Assembly (NCBI GenBank): GCA_947579665.1
Contig: OX388341.1
Location: 4,588,001-4,652,000 of the forward strand
Length of the DNA stretch: 64,000 nucleotides
DNA from: Sympetrum striolatum
Taxonomy: Eukaryota; Arthropoda; Insecta; Odonata; Libellulidae
Reading direction: 5' to 3'
The notes below the pieces were generated by a model. That model was not told the DNA's origin. It saw nothing but the letters and a program-made list of their open reading frames with translations, and ran no database searches. A program made the translations under genes and the position numbers. Position 1 is the first letter of the stretch; every line of letters starts with the position of its first letter. Positions 35,825 through 46,528 of the stretch are shown here, in pieces.

Positions 35825-38800
35825 TCAACCTCATGGAGAGGTTTGTTGCCGGGGAAGATAATTGGGAGTCTTATGAAGAAAGGCTCGCGCAATTCTTTAT
35901 TCTTAAGGACATTGGGTCAGAACCCGTAGACGAAGCAAAGAAAAAGGCTATTTTGTTATCTTCGCTCGGGAAGGAGACGTATGAAGTCTTATGGGATCTC
36001 TGCGAACCGAAAAAGCCTGCAGAACGCAGTTTTCAGGAAATTTTGTCGTTTTTAAGGGCTCATTACACACCCAAGCGGTCGGTCATCGCGGAAAGACATA
36101 AATTCAACAAAAGGGTGCAAAATCAAGGGGAGTCCGCACTAGAATTTGCGGCTGGGTTAAGGAAGAGCTCGCGGTATTGAAAATTTGGATCGTTCTTGGA
36201 TCAGGCCCTCAGGGATCAACTTGTTCTTGGACTGAGAAACGCGCAAACGGTGCAGTCGCTTTATTTAGAGGATGAATCGCTGCAGTTCGAGAAAGCCGTA
36301 GAGTTGGCGTATGCGCGGGAGAAAGCGACGCAAAACGTGGTGATCTGCGATACGGATGGAAGCAACGGTCATGCGGTCCCTACCGGAAACGAAGCGGATG
36401 TCTTCAGAGTTCACGACAGACGAGTTGGGAGGAGTGTGAAACAGAATCCTGATCCATCCACCGAGAAATGCAGTTGTTGCGGCAGAGAAGGACATCGCAC
36501 TCTTAATTGTAGATATCGCAATTATAAGTGCGATTTCTGCAAACAGACGGGACATCTTAAGGCTGTCTGCAGGAAACGTGGGCAGAGGAAGGAGTCGCGG
36601 AGAGAAATTTTCCACCAAGTTTCCCGAGACGAGCAGCTGAATGAGGAATCGAGCGATGCAGAGGAACACCTTCCCATGTTCAGTGTTAAAGATACGTTAG
36701 AGCACGTTGAGCCGTGGTTTGTGGACATTGAAGTGGAAAATAAAAGAATCAGAATGGAAGTAGACACAGGTTCAGCAATTTCGGCCATTTCTGAGAACTG
36801 TTTTAAAAAGAAATTTTCGCATGTTCCTTTACGAAGAACTTCCGTGAAATTGAGGTCCTATTCAAATGATTTAATTGTTCCTAGTGGATGTGCATGGGTC
36901 AAAGTACAGAAAGGTAGAGAGAGTTTGTGTTTGCCACTCTATATAGTTCCTAACGGGGGAGTTCCATTGTTGGGCAGAGATTGGTGTAAGGCTCTAAACT
37001 TTTCTCTGCCATTTAATAGCCTGTCCAAATCAGTAAATCCTACATTCGAGGAGCTGTGGAACGAGTTTAGAGATCTGGGAAGTGGGGGAATAGGAACGTT
37101 TAACAAGGGAAAGTTTAAACTTCATTTGAAGGCAGGGTCAAAACCAGTCTTTTGTCATTCCAGAGCTCTTGCTTTCGCCCTGAGGGAAAAGGTCAAAAAG
37201 GAACTTCAAAAATTGGTGGAATTCGACATAATTTATCCTGTCGAATTTAGTGAGTGGGCCACCCCTATTGTTCCAGTGATGAAGGTTAATGGTAATATTA
37301 GGATTTGCGGGGATTTCAAAGTAACGGTTAACCCTCAACTTCAAATAGAACGCTACCCATTGCCCAGAGTGGAGGAATTATTTTGCAATTTACAAGGTGG
37401 ACAAAAGTTTTCTACTGTAGATCTGTCACAAGCGTATCAACAGTTACCTCTAGACCAAGAGTCCCAAAAGCTTTGCACCATAAATACCCACAGAGGACTT
37501 TTTAGATATAAAAGATTGCCTTTTGGTGTAGCTTCTGCCCCTGCAATTTTTCAGAGAGCCATGGATCAAACCTTGCAGGGACTGGAGGGAGTTGCATGTT
37601 TTCAAGACGACATCATAATCACAGGGAAAAACGACTTGGAACATTTTAGAAACCTGAAAGCACTCCTTCAGAGACTAAATGATAGCGGTTTTAAAGTTAA
37701 TAAAGAGAAGTGCACCTTCATGAAAGATTCTGTTAAATTCTTAGGGCATACCATTGACAAAGAAGGTCTCCACGCATCCAATGACAAGGTAGAGGCAATA
37801 AATAATTTTTCCATCCCTCAAAACGTCTCCCAACTTAGGGCATTTTTGGGGCTTGTTGAATATTATTCCAAGTTTCTGCCAAATTTAGCCACTACTTTAG
37901 CCCCATTACACAAACTGCTTCAGAAAGAAAACAAATGGGTTTGGACAACAGAGTGTTGTGCTGCCATGGAAGAAATTAAAACGTCAATTTCATCAGCCAA
38001 AGTATTGGTTCACTATAGTCAAACCTTGCCACTTCTGTTAGAGTGTGATGCTTCTCCTTATGGGTTAGGAGCGGTTATTTTGCATAGGTTAGAAAATGGG
38101 GAGGAAAAACCAATTACTTTTGCTTCAAGATCACTCTCAAAGGCAGAAAAAAACTACTCTCAGCTAGATAAAGAGGCATTGGCCATTATTTTTGGGGTAA
38201 AAAAATTCCATCAGTATCTCTATGGCCGAGAGTTTACCCTGAGAACAGATCATAAACCTCTGATTTTCATTTTTGGGGAAAATAAAGGGATCCCACAAAT
38301 GGCAGCCAACAGGATTCAAAGATGGGCGGTAATTCTGCAAGGGTATTTGTATAAAATTGAGCATGTGGGGGGAAAGGCAAATAAAGTAGCGGATGGGTTG
38401 TCAAGAATGTCTCAAGCAAGCGGAAACTCAGGGGAGGTCAGAGAGATATTCCTAGTGAATATGCTTGAGAAAGAATTCTTGCCAATCACTGTTGAAAACA
38501 TTAGTAAGGAGTCAAGGACAGATATAACACTAAGTAAGGTGATTGATTATTGCAAGTTTGGATGGCCATCAAGGGTAAATGATGAACTTAAGCCATACTG
38601 GTTTAGAAAACACGAACTGACACTAGAACAAGGCTGTATGTTATGGGGGAACAGAGTAATTATTCCGGGTAAACTAATAAGTAAAATATTAAGTGAATTG
38701 CATGCCAGTCATTTGGGGATAAATAAGATGAAATCGTTAGCCAGGTCTTATGTATGGTGGCCAAAATTAGACACAGATGTCGAAAATTTAGCCAAATCAT

Positions 38801-39936
38801 GTTCAGATTGTATAGTCAACAAGCCCATGCCCAACAAAGCTCCAATCAAGACTTGGGAGCCTGCAGAAAAGCCATGGCAAAGGTTGCACTTGGACTTGGC
38901 TGGACCTTTTCTTAATAAAATGTTCCTAGTTTTAATTGATAATTACTCCAAATGGCCTGAAGTCAAGGAACTTAAAAACAGTGGAACAGAAGAGATTCTA
39001 TCTCATTTAAGGGACATTTTTGCCACTTTTGGTCTTCCCGAAATTATAGTCACAGATAATGGTTCACAGTTTACTTCCGAAGAGTTTCAGCTATTTTGTA
39101 TTAGAAATGGTATTGAGCATATCCGTTCCCCACCATATCATCCAGCGACTAATGGTGCTGCTGAAAACCTTGTAAAAGAATTCAAAGTGAAAGTTAAGAC
39201 AATGTTGCATTCAAGTGTTCCTCTTAGTGTTGCTTTACCTCGTTTTCTTTTCTACAGCAGAATAACTCCCCACACAACGACAGGCGAAGCCCCCAGTAAG
39301 CTACTGCTAGGGAGAGTACCAAGGTCTTGCTTAATATTACTGAAGCCAGGCTTTAGTGATAGGGCGGCTGGTAAGGTTGGTAAACCCTGTCAGAGCATCA
39401 GACAGTTTAAAGTAGGAGACAGAGTGGCTGCCAGACAATACCGAGGAAAGGAAAATTGGGTTTTGGGATCAGTTGTGGCGGTTAAGGGCACCAGAAACTT
39501 CGTGATCGAAACAGATAGTGGTCTCATATGGCATAGACATCTAAATCAGATCAGGGGCATTGAGGGTAAACATAGTGTTTCAGATAGAGTAGTGCGTGAC
39601 ACTAATCCCACTACTGACATTTGTAAAAATAAAAGTGTTTCAGATAGAAGAGTGCGTGATACTAATCCCATTAGCGACATTCTTAGACCATCCATCGATT
39701 CTTGGGTCCCACCTCCCCCAGTGATCACATGCCCACAGTTAAGCGACCAAGTGGTTTGTTGTGCTCCTAGTGACCATAGTGAAAACCTAAATACAACAAA
39801 TGAGGGTGAAACAATACAAGAAAGTGAAAAAGAAAGTGAATCTAGTGACGTGGCCAAAAAAAAAGGCAACTGTTCTCAGACTACGAGAAGATACCCTCAG
39901 AGAGAGAGGAGGAAGAGGGAAAGACTAAACCTATAA
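35821..39936 (+). CDS. Ty3/Gypsy Gag-Pol polyprotein, one in-frame TGA
   Basis: One frame of 1,371 codons starts at the ATG at 35,821, ten bases into the PBS region; a TTG at 35,809 is in the same frame. It is broken only by TGA at 36,178-36,180, and both sides are in the same frame. Residue numbers from 35,821: capsid-like Gag about 1-200; two CCHC knuckles 217-250 (CSCCGREGHRTLNC, CDFCKQTGHLKAVC); aspartic protease with VDTGSAISAIS near 315 and LLGRDW near 385; RT 455-645 with LPFGVASAPAIFQRAM and FQDD (594-597); RNase H with catalytic D743, E785, D810 and D858; integrase zinc motif H961/H964/C994/C997 and D1025, D1079, E1115 (D-x35-E spacing). The C-terminal tail has a duplicated SVSDRxVRDTNP motif. 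All visible catalytic residues are present. The TGA may be a mutation or a read-through site. Confidence 0.95.
36178..36180 (+). other. In-frame TGA in Gag
   Basis: The only stop in the 1,371-codon frame. The following bases are AAATTT. It would cut Gag at residue 119 and remove the zinc knuckles and Pol. A simple nonsense change in an otherwise intact copy is the easiest explanation. Confidence 0.9.
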
Positions 39937-40156
39937 TAACTGTTTTTCAATATTCTATCTAGTAAATTTTTTTTGTGACAATGTGCCAATGCTCTAACAA
40001 TTTTATTTCCTGGAGAGTTATCTTGTGTTTTTTTTTTCCTTTCTCTTTTTTTTGCTTCAGGCATTCTGTTTGTATCCTAGTGCCTTTAAAATGTAATGTT
40101 GTGTTGTGTTCCTTATTGATTTTTATCTTATATATATAAAAAAAACCTTTGTTTTT

Positions 40157-40171
40157 GAAGGAGGAGAGGAA
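40157..40171 (+). promoter_or_regulatory. Polypurine tract of the Gypsy element
   Basis: GAAGGAGGAGAGGAA directly abuts the TG of the 3' LTR. It is the expected primer for plus-strand DNA synthesis. The 220 bp between the stop codon and this tract is T-rich and untranslated. Confidence 0.9.
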
Positions 40172-40319
40172 TGTTGTGTTTCTGCTAGCTCATGTGCTGC
40201 CACTTGCATGTAATTGCGATGCTCAATTCTTTGAATAAAGAGGAAGCTAAACTGCCAGGAGCCAACTGCCTGGCAGTCTTACTTCCGGCCTCCAACCGGT
40301 AAACATGCGCTTTACTACA
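40172..40319 (+). repeat. 3' LTR of the Gypsy element
   Basis: 148 bp, 146 identical to the 5' LTR. AATAAAG supplies a probable polyadenylation signal. Followed by the target duplication CCATC. Confidence 0.97.
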
Positions 40320-40324
40320 CCATC

Positions 40325-43300
40325 CAATATTTTTGTGATGCTGCATCATTATTCTAAATAGGTAGTTCAAAATTGATAAAAATGTATAAAGAAATGTGTT
40401 GATTTATTATATCCTGAAAATGTAATACTGCTGTAAAGTTAACAAAAATAACCATTCAAAAGTAAATAATCAAGAAAATAAAACACAAATTAAGTAAAGT
40501 TGTTCTTTTATTAATGTAATAAGAACCCTTCATTTCAACAAACATTAACGATGAAACCTCATATTCTATATACTCCATGCTTATAAAAACCTACAAGGAT
40601 CCCATTCAGTTCTCACTCTGTAGCACTCCACAGGCATAAAATTCTTGAACAGCTGTGGATCATTAAGACAAAATTTGCAACTATTACAAATATCAGTCTA
40701 TAAACACCAGTTCTTCTAAAATCATTTAACAAATATTTAGCTTTTTACTTAAGTCAGACTTTCTTCTAAAATATAGTAAAAAGGCCATCATGAAGCAATT
40801 ACACTGACACTAAAGACTTGGTAAAAACATAGTTAAAATGAATCATGAAGTATAATATTTTCTGTCACAAGATAAATTATTTCACAGCATCATAATTTGG
40901 TTGAAATGAGCTTTGAATAATCACACGTAAGGCTAGATAATAGCCAAGTTCTTTAATAGTTTGGCAAATAAGATTATAGAAATTAGATCAGCATACAAAA
41001 TATGTTATTCATCTATGCTTATCATTTGAAAATTATTATCAAATCATGCAATACTTTAATTTTGACAATTTTATCATAAATTAGTTAGTTATTATTTTAA
41101 ATAACATAACAATTAAACATTCCAATTAACTTTACTCCAAAAAATAGAAATGAATGATACAAAAAGATTTGCTAGATTTATCAATGCACAATCAAAATAT
41201 TTATTTATGGTTAACATATTTGACAACAAAAATAAATTAGCAGGAAAGGCTGATCAAATTGTTTTAAAACAATAATCTCTTCTGAGATAAATCCTTTAAG
41301 AAGTGCAAACTTGTTGCACTTATTCATGTTTTATTTAACAAACCCAGCAAACAAATACTTTCGAAGGGCCACCTACTTTAAGTTAAACAAAGAATACTTT
41401 ATTTTTATTAAGTCACTACATATGAGATATTTAAAATTTACTGAAGTACATTGTAATTTATTTATGAGTACAGGTTAAGCCCAAATCATTATATTATAGC
41501 TTATATGTTATAGTCAAATTGAACAACAAGAAATTGTGCAAAAAATAGCCAAATATTAAAAGAACAATGGCCACTTTATATTTTGACTTAGGCACATATT
41601 GGTGCATACTTTGTGGGGCACCAGCTAGGTTGTTTCTAAAACAAAACAACTGTCTGCCCATAATCCCTTTCCATATTAATGATTGAATGATTTTAGTATA
41701 ATGTTGTGATTAATGGCATAAAATAATGTAAATAACCTGTAAAAATACCAAAACCATATGTTATCTAAGCATATATGAAGAAAATAGGAATATTTTAGAA
41801 GAGATACATAGTTGATGTTCTTATTTATCCATTAAAGTAAATAATATTACGTTTTTTGAATAATAGCAAAAAATTATTCTTATGATCAGCAAATTTTAAA
41901 ATTTTAACGACCTAATATGTATCAGTACATCACTAAAATCTTCCATTCCAATTACATTAGATTTCAGATGATTTTTACTGCAGTCATTGTTGTTCCAGGT
42001 ATTACAAGAAGATTTGGAGATATATCTTCAAGTCAATATCACATTTCATCAGTAATGGAAGATATGATAGCAGTTACAATCATAGGAGTGTTTTGACCCC
42101 AATCAGAAGATGTGAGCACCTGTTTATTATCCTATAATTTAATCTATCACTTCAATTAGTACAGTAACAACAAAATGGATTATCAACACTGATTGTATCA
42201 TTTGCAGCAAGAAATAGCAGAAATGAAAATATGAATCTCATCAAGTGGTTTAAAACTTGATCTAGTTATGATGATTCAGGAAAGCTAAAGAGTATCATCA
42301 TTCACTTTATCATGCTTTAATCATGAGCATTCTACTGATAAATCTCATGATAGCCCCTTTCAAAAAATTAATTACCAATGATTTTTCATCTAACCCTAAT
42401 TATATGAGAAGATGGCTAATTCCATTACAAGTTCAAAATTTAATGAAGATTCAAATTATTCTTAGGTCTAGGTAATTCTAGCTGATACAACATTCATAGC
42501 AGACATATGTATAGGGAGCAATATTGCTCCCTAAAAACAAATAGCTTTTAAGTTAGAATCTTTCATGATTATCTGTCATAATATAGGAAGATTATATTTG
42601 ATGATATGAAAGAGGAATTAGAGAAAAAGCAAGATAACAAGTAATTTTTAGGATCATATCAGGAATAAAACTTATTTAAGAGGAATAGATTGTCATTTAA
42701 AAAGAAATAACTAATTAACCTTTTCTATACAGTTTTTCCAATATAATGTCCAAACTTAAAGAGAGAAAATTTTAACTAAAATAAATTTTTATGCTAAGCA
42801 AATTATTCAAAACTACAAATTCTATTCATGGAATTAGCTACAACATCAACTCATGTAAACAGAATTTCTTTATTTGAAAGTATCCAATTATTTTCTGGGT
42901 TATGAGAAAAATATCAGATATATGGTATTAATCCTATGTGTTATCACTTTGCATTTATCTACCAATATGAAAAAGCCACAGCATTCCCAATTTTATGTAC
43001 AAGAGCACTTGAGCATTTAAAGCACAATTTTAGGATTCAAAATGGGTTTAATCATATTAATTCCACACTTCATGAAGAAAAGATTTCCTACTTCACATAT
43101 ATACATTTGCTTAAGCACATCTTTCCTTGAAAATTTGAGTTTTAAATTTAATAGAAACTAAGTTTATGAGTATTAGCTTCAAAGATTATTGTTTCTAGAG
43201 TGCTAACCTTATAGACAGAGAAAGTTCATGATAGTTTATAAGAGAATCTTTACAAATGTTATTAAAAACCTTTTTAATCAACCCTGCCAAAAGATTTATA

Positions 43301-44589
43301 CTGAGATTTACTTTTTATTTATAATATGGCCAATGAATAAAATGAAATCTCTATGAAATGAAATTACGGAATATAGAATTACATATTTCTAATTTCCATT
43401 CATCAATGAATTTTTAAATGAATAGCAGCAATGTAAAGCCATAGTAACAGCCAAATTAGTAAATTTATCAACGCAACTAATTTCTTTGCATATATGATGA
43501 TTCAGTGCTAAATTTTAATAATGATGTATAATATTATATGTAGAATATTTTATAAATATTTTGGAATATATAAGTACAAAAATCTGTTAGAATTTTATGT
43601 TGGTGCCATTTTATTGGTTAATAATGTTGCTCCACAATGTAAAACTAGCTATACCCACATGTGGCATCTGAAGATTGTGCTGAAATTCTCTTCGACAATC
43701 ATCTATCAAATGAGGCAACGTTTTCAAAAATAATTGAAAACTATCCATTCATAATGTTAACATCACTTAAATGTAGCAACTGTTTGTCAAAATCATTAAA
43801 ATGGAAGAAAGATATTCTCAATTTCATACTGTAAAAACCATTTTCATAAGCAAATAATGGCAATTAAGCTTGTACCTGTATCTTTGACTTAACAGTTAAG
43901 TTGAAGCTCTGCAATTTAAGTATTGGCTTAAGGAATATCATGAAAATAGTGAAATATTTGATAAATTAAAAAAATTCATCCTTATGAATAATATATTAAT
44001 TTTCTTCATAAACTAAAAATAACACAAAATGTCTTGAGGTTTATTACATAATTCCTGCAAGTAACTAGATTTTCATTGTACACAATGGGTGAATAAGTTA
44101 ACTCTTCTCTGAATATCTCTTAGAAGATCAGTTATTAAGATAATCAGTTCTGGATAGCATTCAACAAAGGTTATAAAATAAGCAATGATGATTTAAATCA
44201 GTCAATTAGCCAATCGAGCACTTACTAAGAATAACCAATACATATTTTTCTTCAATCAAGCAATGACTTGGACTCAATCAGTTGAAGATAGCATTTATCT
44301 CATAAAATGGCTAAAAATTATGACCATTCAATTTTTTTAAGGTAAATGTGCTAGGTCAGGATGATTGAGGTAGCCCTTTTTCCTCAAGGAATTCCAAAAG
44401 ACTCATTTCCTCCATAAATAATATTAAAATATTACAAGATCATCCATTTAACACCAATTAAATTAATAAGAAAAAGCTACAAAACAATAAATCACTCACT
44501 TATTCCTAGGTCAAATCAAAAGAAATGACCCTTTAGGACCTAAAAATTTTAACCTGATTGCAAAGGACATCTGCATGCATGAAAATTTA
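40325..44589. other. A+T-rich gene-free stretch
   Basis: About 4.3 kb with no frame above 70 codons, no recognisable transposon domain and no tandem structure that I can see. It could be intron or intergenic DNA. Confidence 0.5.
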
Positions 44590-44827
44590 GTCTGAAATAA
44601 GATTTCTGCTTGAATTTTCACACATAGTTAGAGATGGGGATTTTCTTTTGTGCTGCATAATAAGTTCACCAGGAAGACCCGGGTTCGATGCCAGACGATA
44701 AAATTGCAGAGAATTTTTAGAATATTTTCAATCCTTTCTTTTTCTTTTGAAGACCGTCCCGATATGATGCCGATATGAAATTAGTGTTGTCGATCTGCTT
44801 GCAGTATGCAAGCTACATTTTACTCGT
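44590..44827 (+). mobile_element. Box-B element, 3' terminal piece
   Basis: Starts at TTCTGCTTGAATTTTCACAC, carries AGTTAGAGATGG and one GGTTCGATGCC motif (44,682). It runs through the standard tail GACCGTCCCGATATGATGCC and GTGTTGTCGATC to the hairpin GCTTGCAGTATGCAAGC, then TACATTTTACTCGTA. Another box-B element follows directly in the same orientation. Confidence 0.85.
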
Positions 44828-45395
44828 ACCTATATACATCTATTATACATAGATGCTTCTACGGATTCATTCATATAGATAGATAGGATACTAATTCACA
44901 GCCTTGACCACAAGCGTCATTGACTTGAAATTTTTACGACATATTGGCCATAACGTGTAACCGCCAGAAGAATTGCAATTTTGATCCTCAGTGTCATGGG
45001 TTCGATTCCAGAGGGCCCCAAAGTCCCGATTTTTGCCCTTTAAAAGCATTGCTTTGATTTTCGGGAATTTTTTAGAAAATACTTCCCAGAAAGCTAGAGA
45101 ATCAAAACTCTATGACCCTATATATATGGTCATGATCTACCAAAAACTCAAATGACTTTCACTGAAGATATCCTGGGTTCGATGCTAGGACGATGCAAAT
45201 ATCTGCCCTTTAAAATATATGGGAGTAGTTTTTCATTATTTTTTTTGATGCACTTATCGAAATGGTAGGAAGTTTGTTCTTCGCTGGAAGATTTATGGTA
45301 AGAATTCGTTTTAAGAAAAAATATAGATAAGACGGAACTGTTCCTGGGTTCGATGCCGGGGAACATTAAAATTTCTATCATAAGGAATATTCGTC
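44828..45395 (+). mobile_element. Box-B element, 5' part with three motifs
   Basis: Starts with the linker ATCTATTATACATAGATGC and ATAGATAGATAGGATAC, then GGCCATAACGTGTAAC. Motifs are GGTTCGATTCC (44,999), GGTTCGATGCT (45,176) and GGTTCGATGCC (45,347), spaced 177 and 171 bp as in full copies. It breaks off after CATAAGGAATATTCGTC. Confidence 0.85.
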
Positions 45396-45992
45396 TATTT
45401 TTATAACATTTAGACTGAAATAATATCAATACACTAAGTGAAAATCAATTAACAACAAAATAAATTTTGAATAATAGTCATGTTGAAAAATATTTAATCT
45501 TAACTACAGTAAACAAATTTAACATCAATAAAAAACTTTTATTCAGACTTTCAATTGACATTAAAACAACAAACTTTTATGAAGATAAAAATTCAATTTC
45601 TAACATTTAAAGTTTTAAAAAAATTCAATCTCTAAATTTAAGACATTGAAATACGTAGCCTCAATAATTGAAAGTATTCTTTTCCCAGGATACAACACCT
45701 AATAATGTTACCGATCAACTTGCAAATTCTATCATTATGTCATGCAATTATCTCACCTCACCTCTATAACTCACTTATGAAAATATCTCAGAGAAAAATC
45801 GATTTCTTGAAAAAATCAAGCAAAAAATGGACACAAATCTAAAACAAAACAGAACCCTATTCAAATTCAAAGTAGCATTGCTATAATCTTTGTTTATCAT
45901 GAAGTAAATACTGAAAAATTCAGTCTTCAACAGTAAGAGAAATACTGAAAAGGATTCAATTTGTTTTTACTAGAAACGCATTTCCGGTCAAC
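45396..45992. other. Unassigned A+T-rich spacer
   Basis: No gene or repeat recognised. Confidence 0.4.
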
Positions 45993-46528
45993 TACCATAT
46001 TTCCCGGCCTATAAGACGCACTTTTTTTTACTCTAAAATATGCTCTAAAATCAGTCTGCGTCTTATGCGCTGATAGTATACGGTATACGGGTATAAATCC
46101 GTCCTATAATAAGCAAGCCGATTCGCCGGGATAAACGCCTACCGTGAAGTATTTTTTACCGTATCAGGCATTGAAAATAGTTCAGTTAATTACAAATTTC
46201 GATAATAACACTTTTTTATTAAGTAGTAAGTAATACAGTTTTAATATTTCGATGACAGAACTTCGTTAAAAAAATTTCCAGGTAAATCGGAAATGCATAC
46301 AATGTAGCACGTTTAGTTTAATCTTGCATGTGGTGCTGCTGCAAAACTTATACACATCGGGCTAACGGAGATGTCATCCCCATGCTAATACATTATATCT
46401 CGCGCGATAATGAGATTATCGGCAGTCAACCTTATGTCACAAAGTATGTTTGTTTTTGTAAATTCTTACCTGAAAAATCAAGGTGCATCTTATGCGCCGG
46501 TGCGTCTTATAGGCTAGGAAATACGGTA
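45993..46528. mobile_element. MITE-like element with CCRTATTTCC...CTATAAGACGCAC inverted ends
   Basis: The left end CCATATTTCCCGGCCTATAA continues GACGCAC. The right end, reverse-complemented, reads CCGTATTTCCTAGCCTATAA then GACGCAC. Both are bounded by TA, consistent with a TA target duplication. Subterminal GTCTTATGCGC occurs near both ends. About 430 bp of unrelated interior contains no transposase. Elements with TATAAGACGCAC-type ends and TA targets are widespread in animals and are usually tied to the Tc1/mariner-pogo assemblage; that link is from general knowledge and not shown here. Confidence 0.7.

Larger units (their letters stand above)
35661..40319 (+). mobile_element. Ty3/Gypsy LTR retrotransposon, nearly intact
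   Basis: Complete from LTR to LTR (4,659 bp). It has 148-bp LTRs with TG...CA ends, a 5-bp target duplication CCATC (35,656-35,660 and 40,320-40,324), a primer-binding site directly after the 5' LTR, one long Gag-Pol frame and a polypurine tract before the 3' LTR. The domain order protease, RT, RNase H, integrase is that of Ty3/Gypsy. Short LTRs and a fused Gag-Pol frame resemble the Mag group, but this assignment is from memory of the group's features and not a tree. The LTRs differ at 2 of 148 positions, so the insertion is young. Codon use is less A+T-rich than the flanks. Confidence 0.97.

Noticed and set aside
36265..36788. Minus-strand frames inside the Gypsy Gag-Pol region
   Set aside because: Antisense shadows of the polyprotein.
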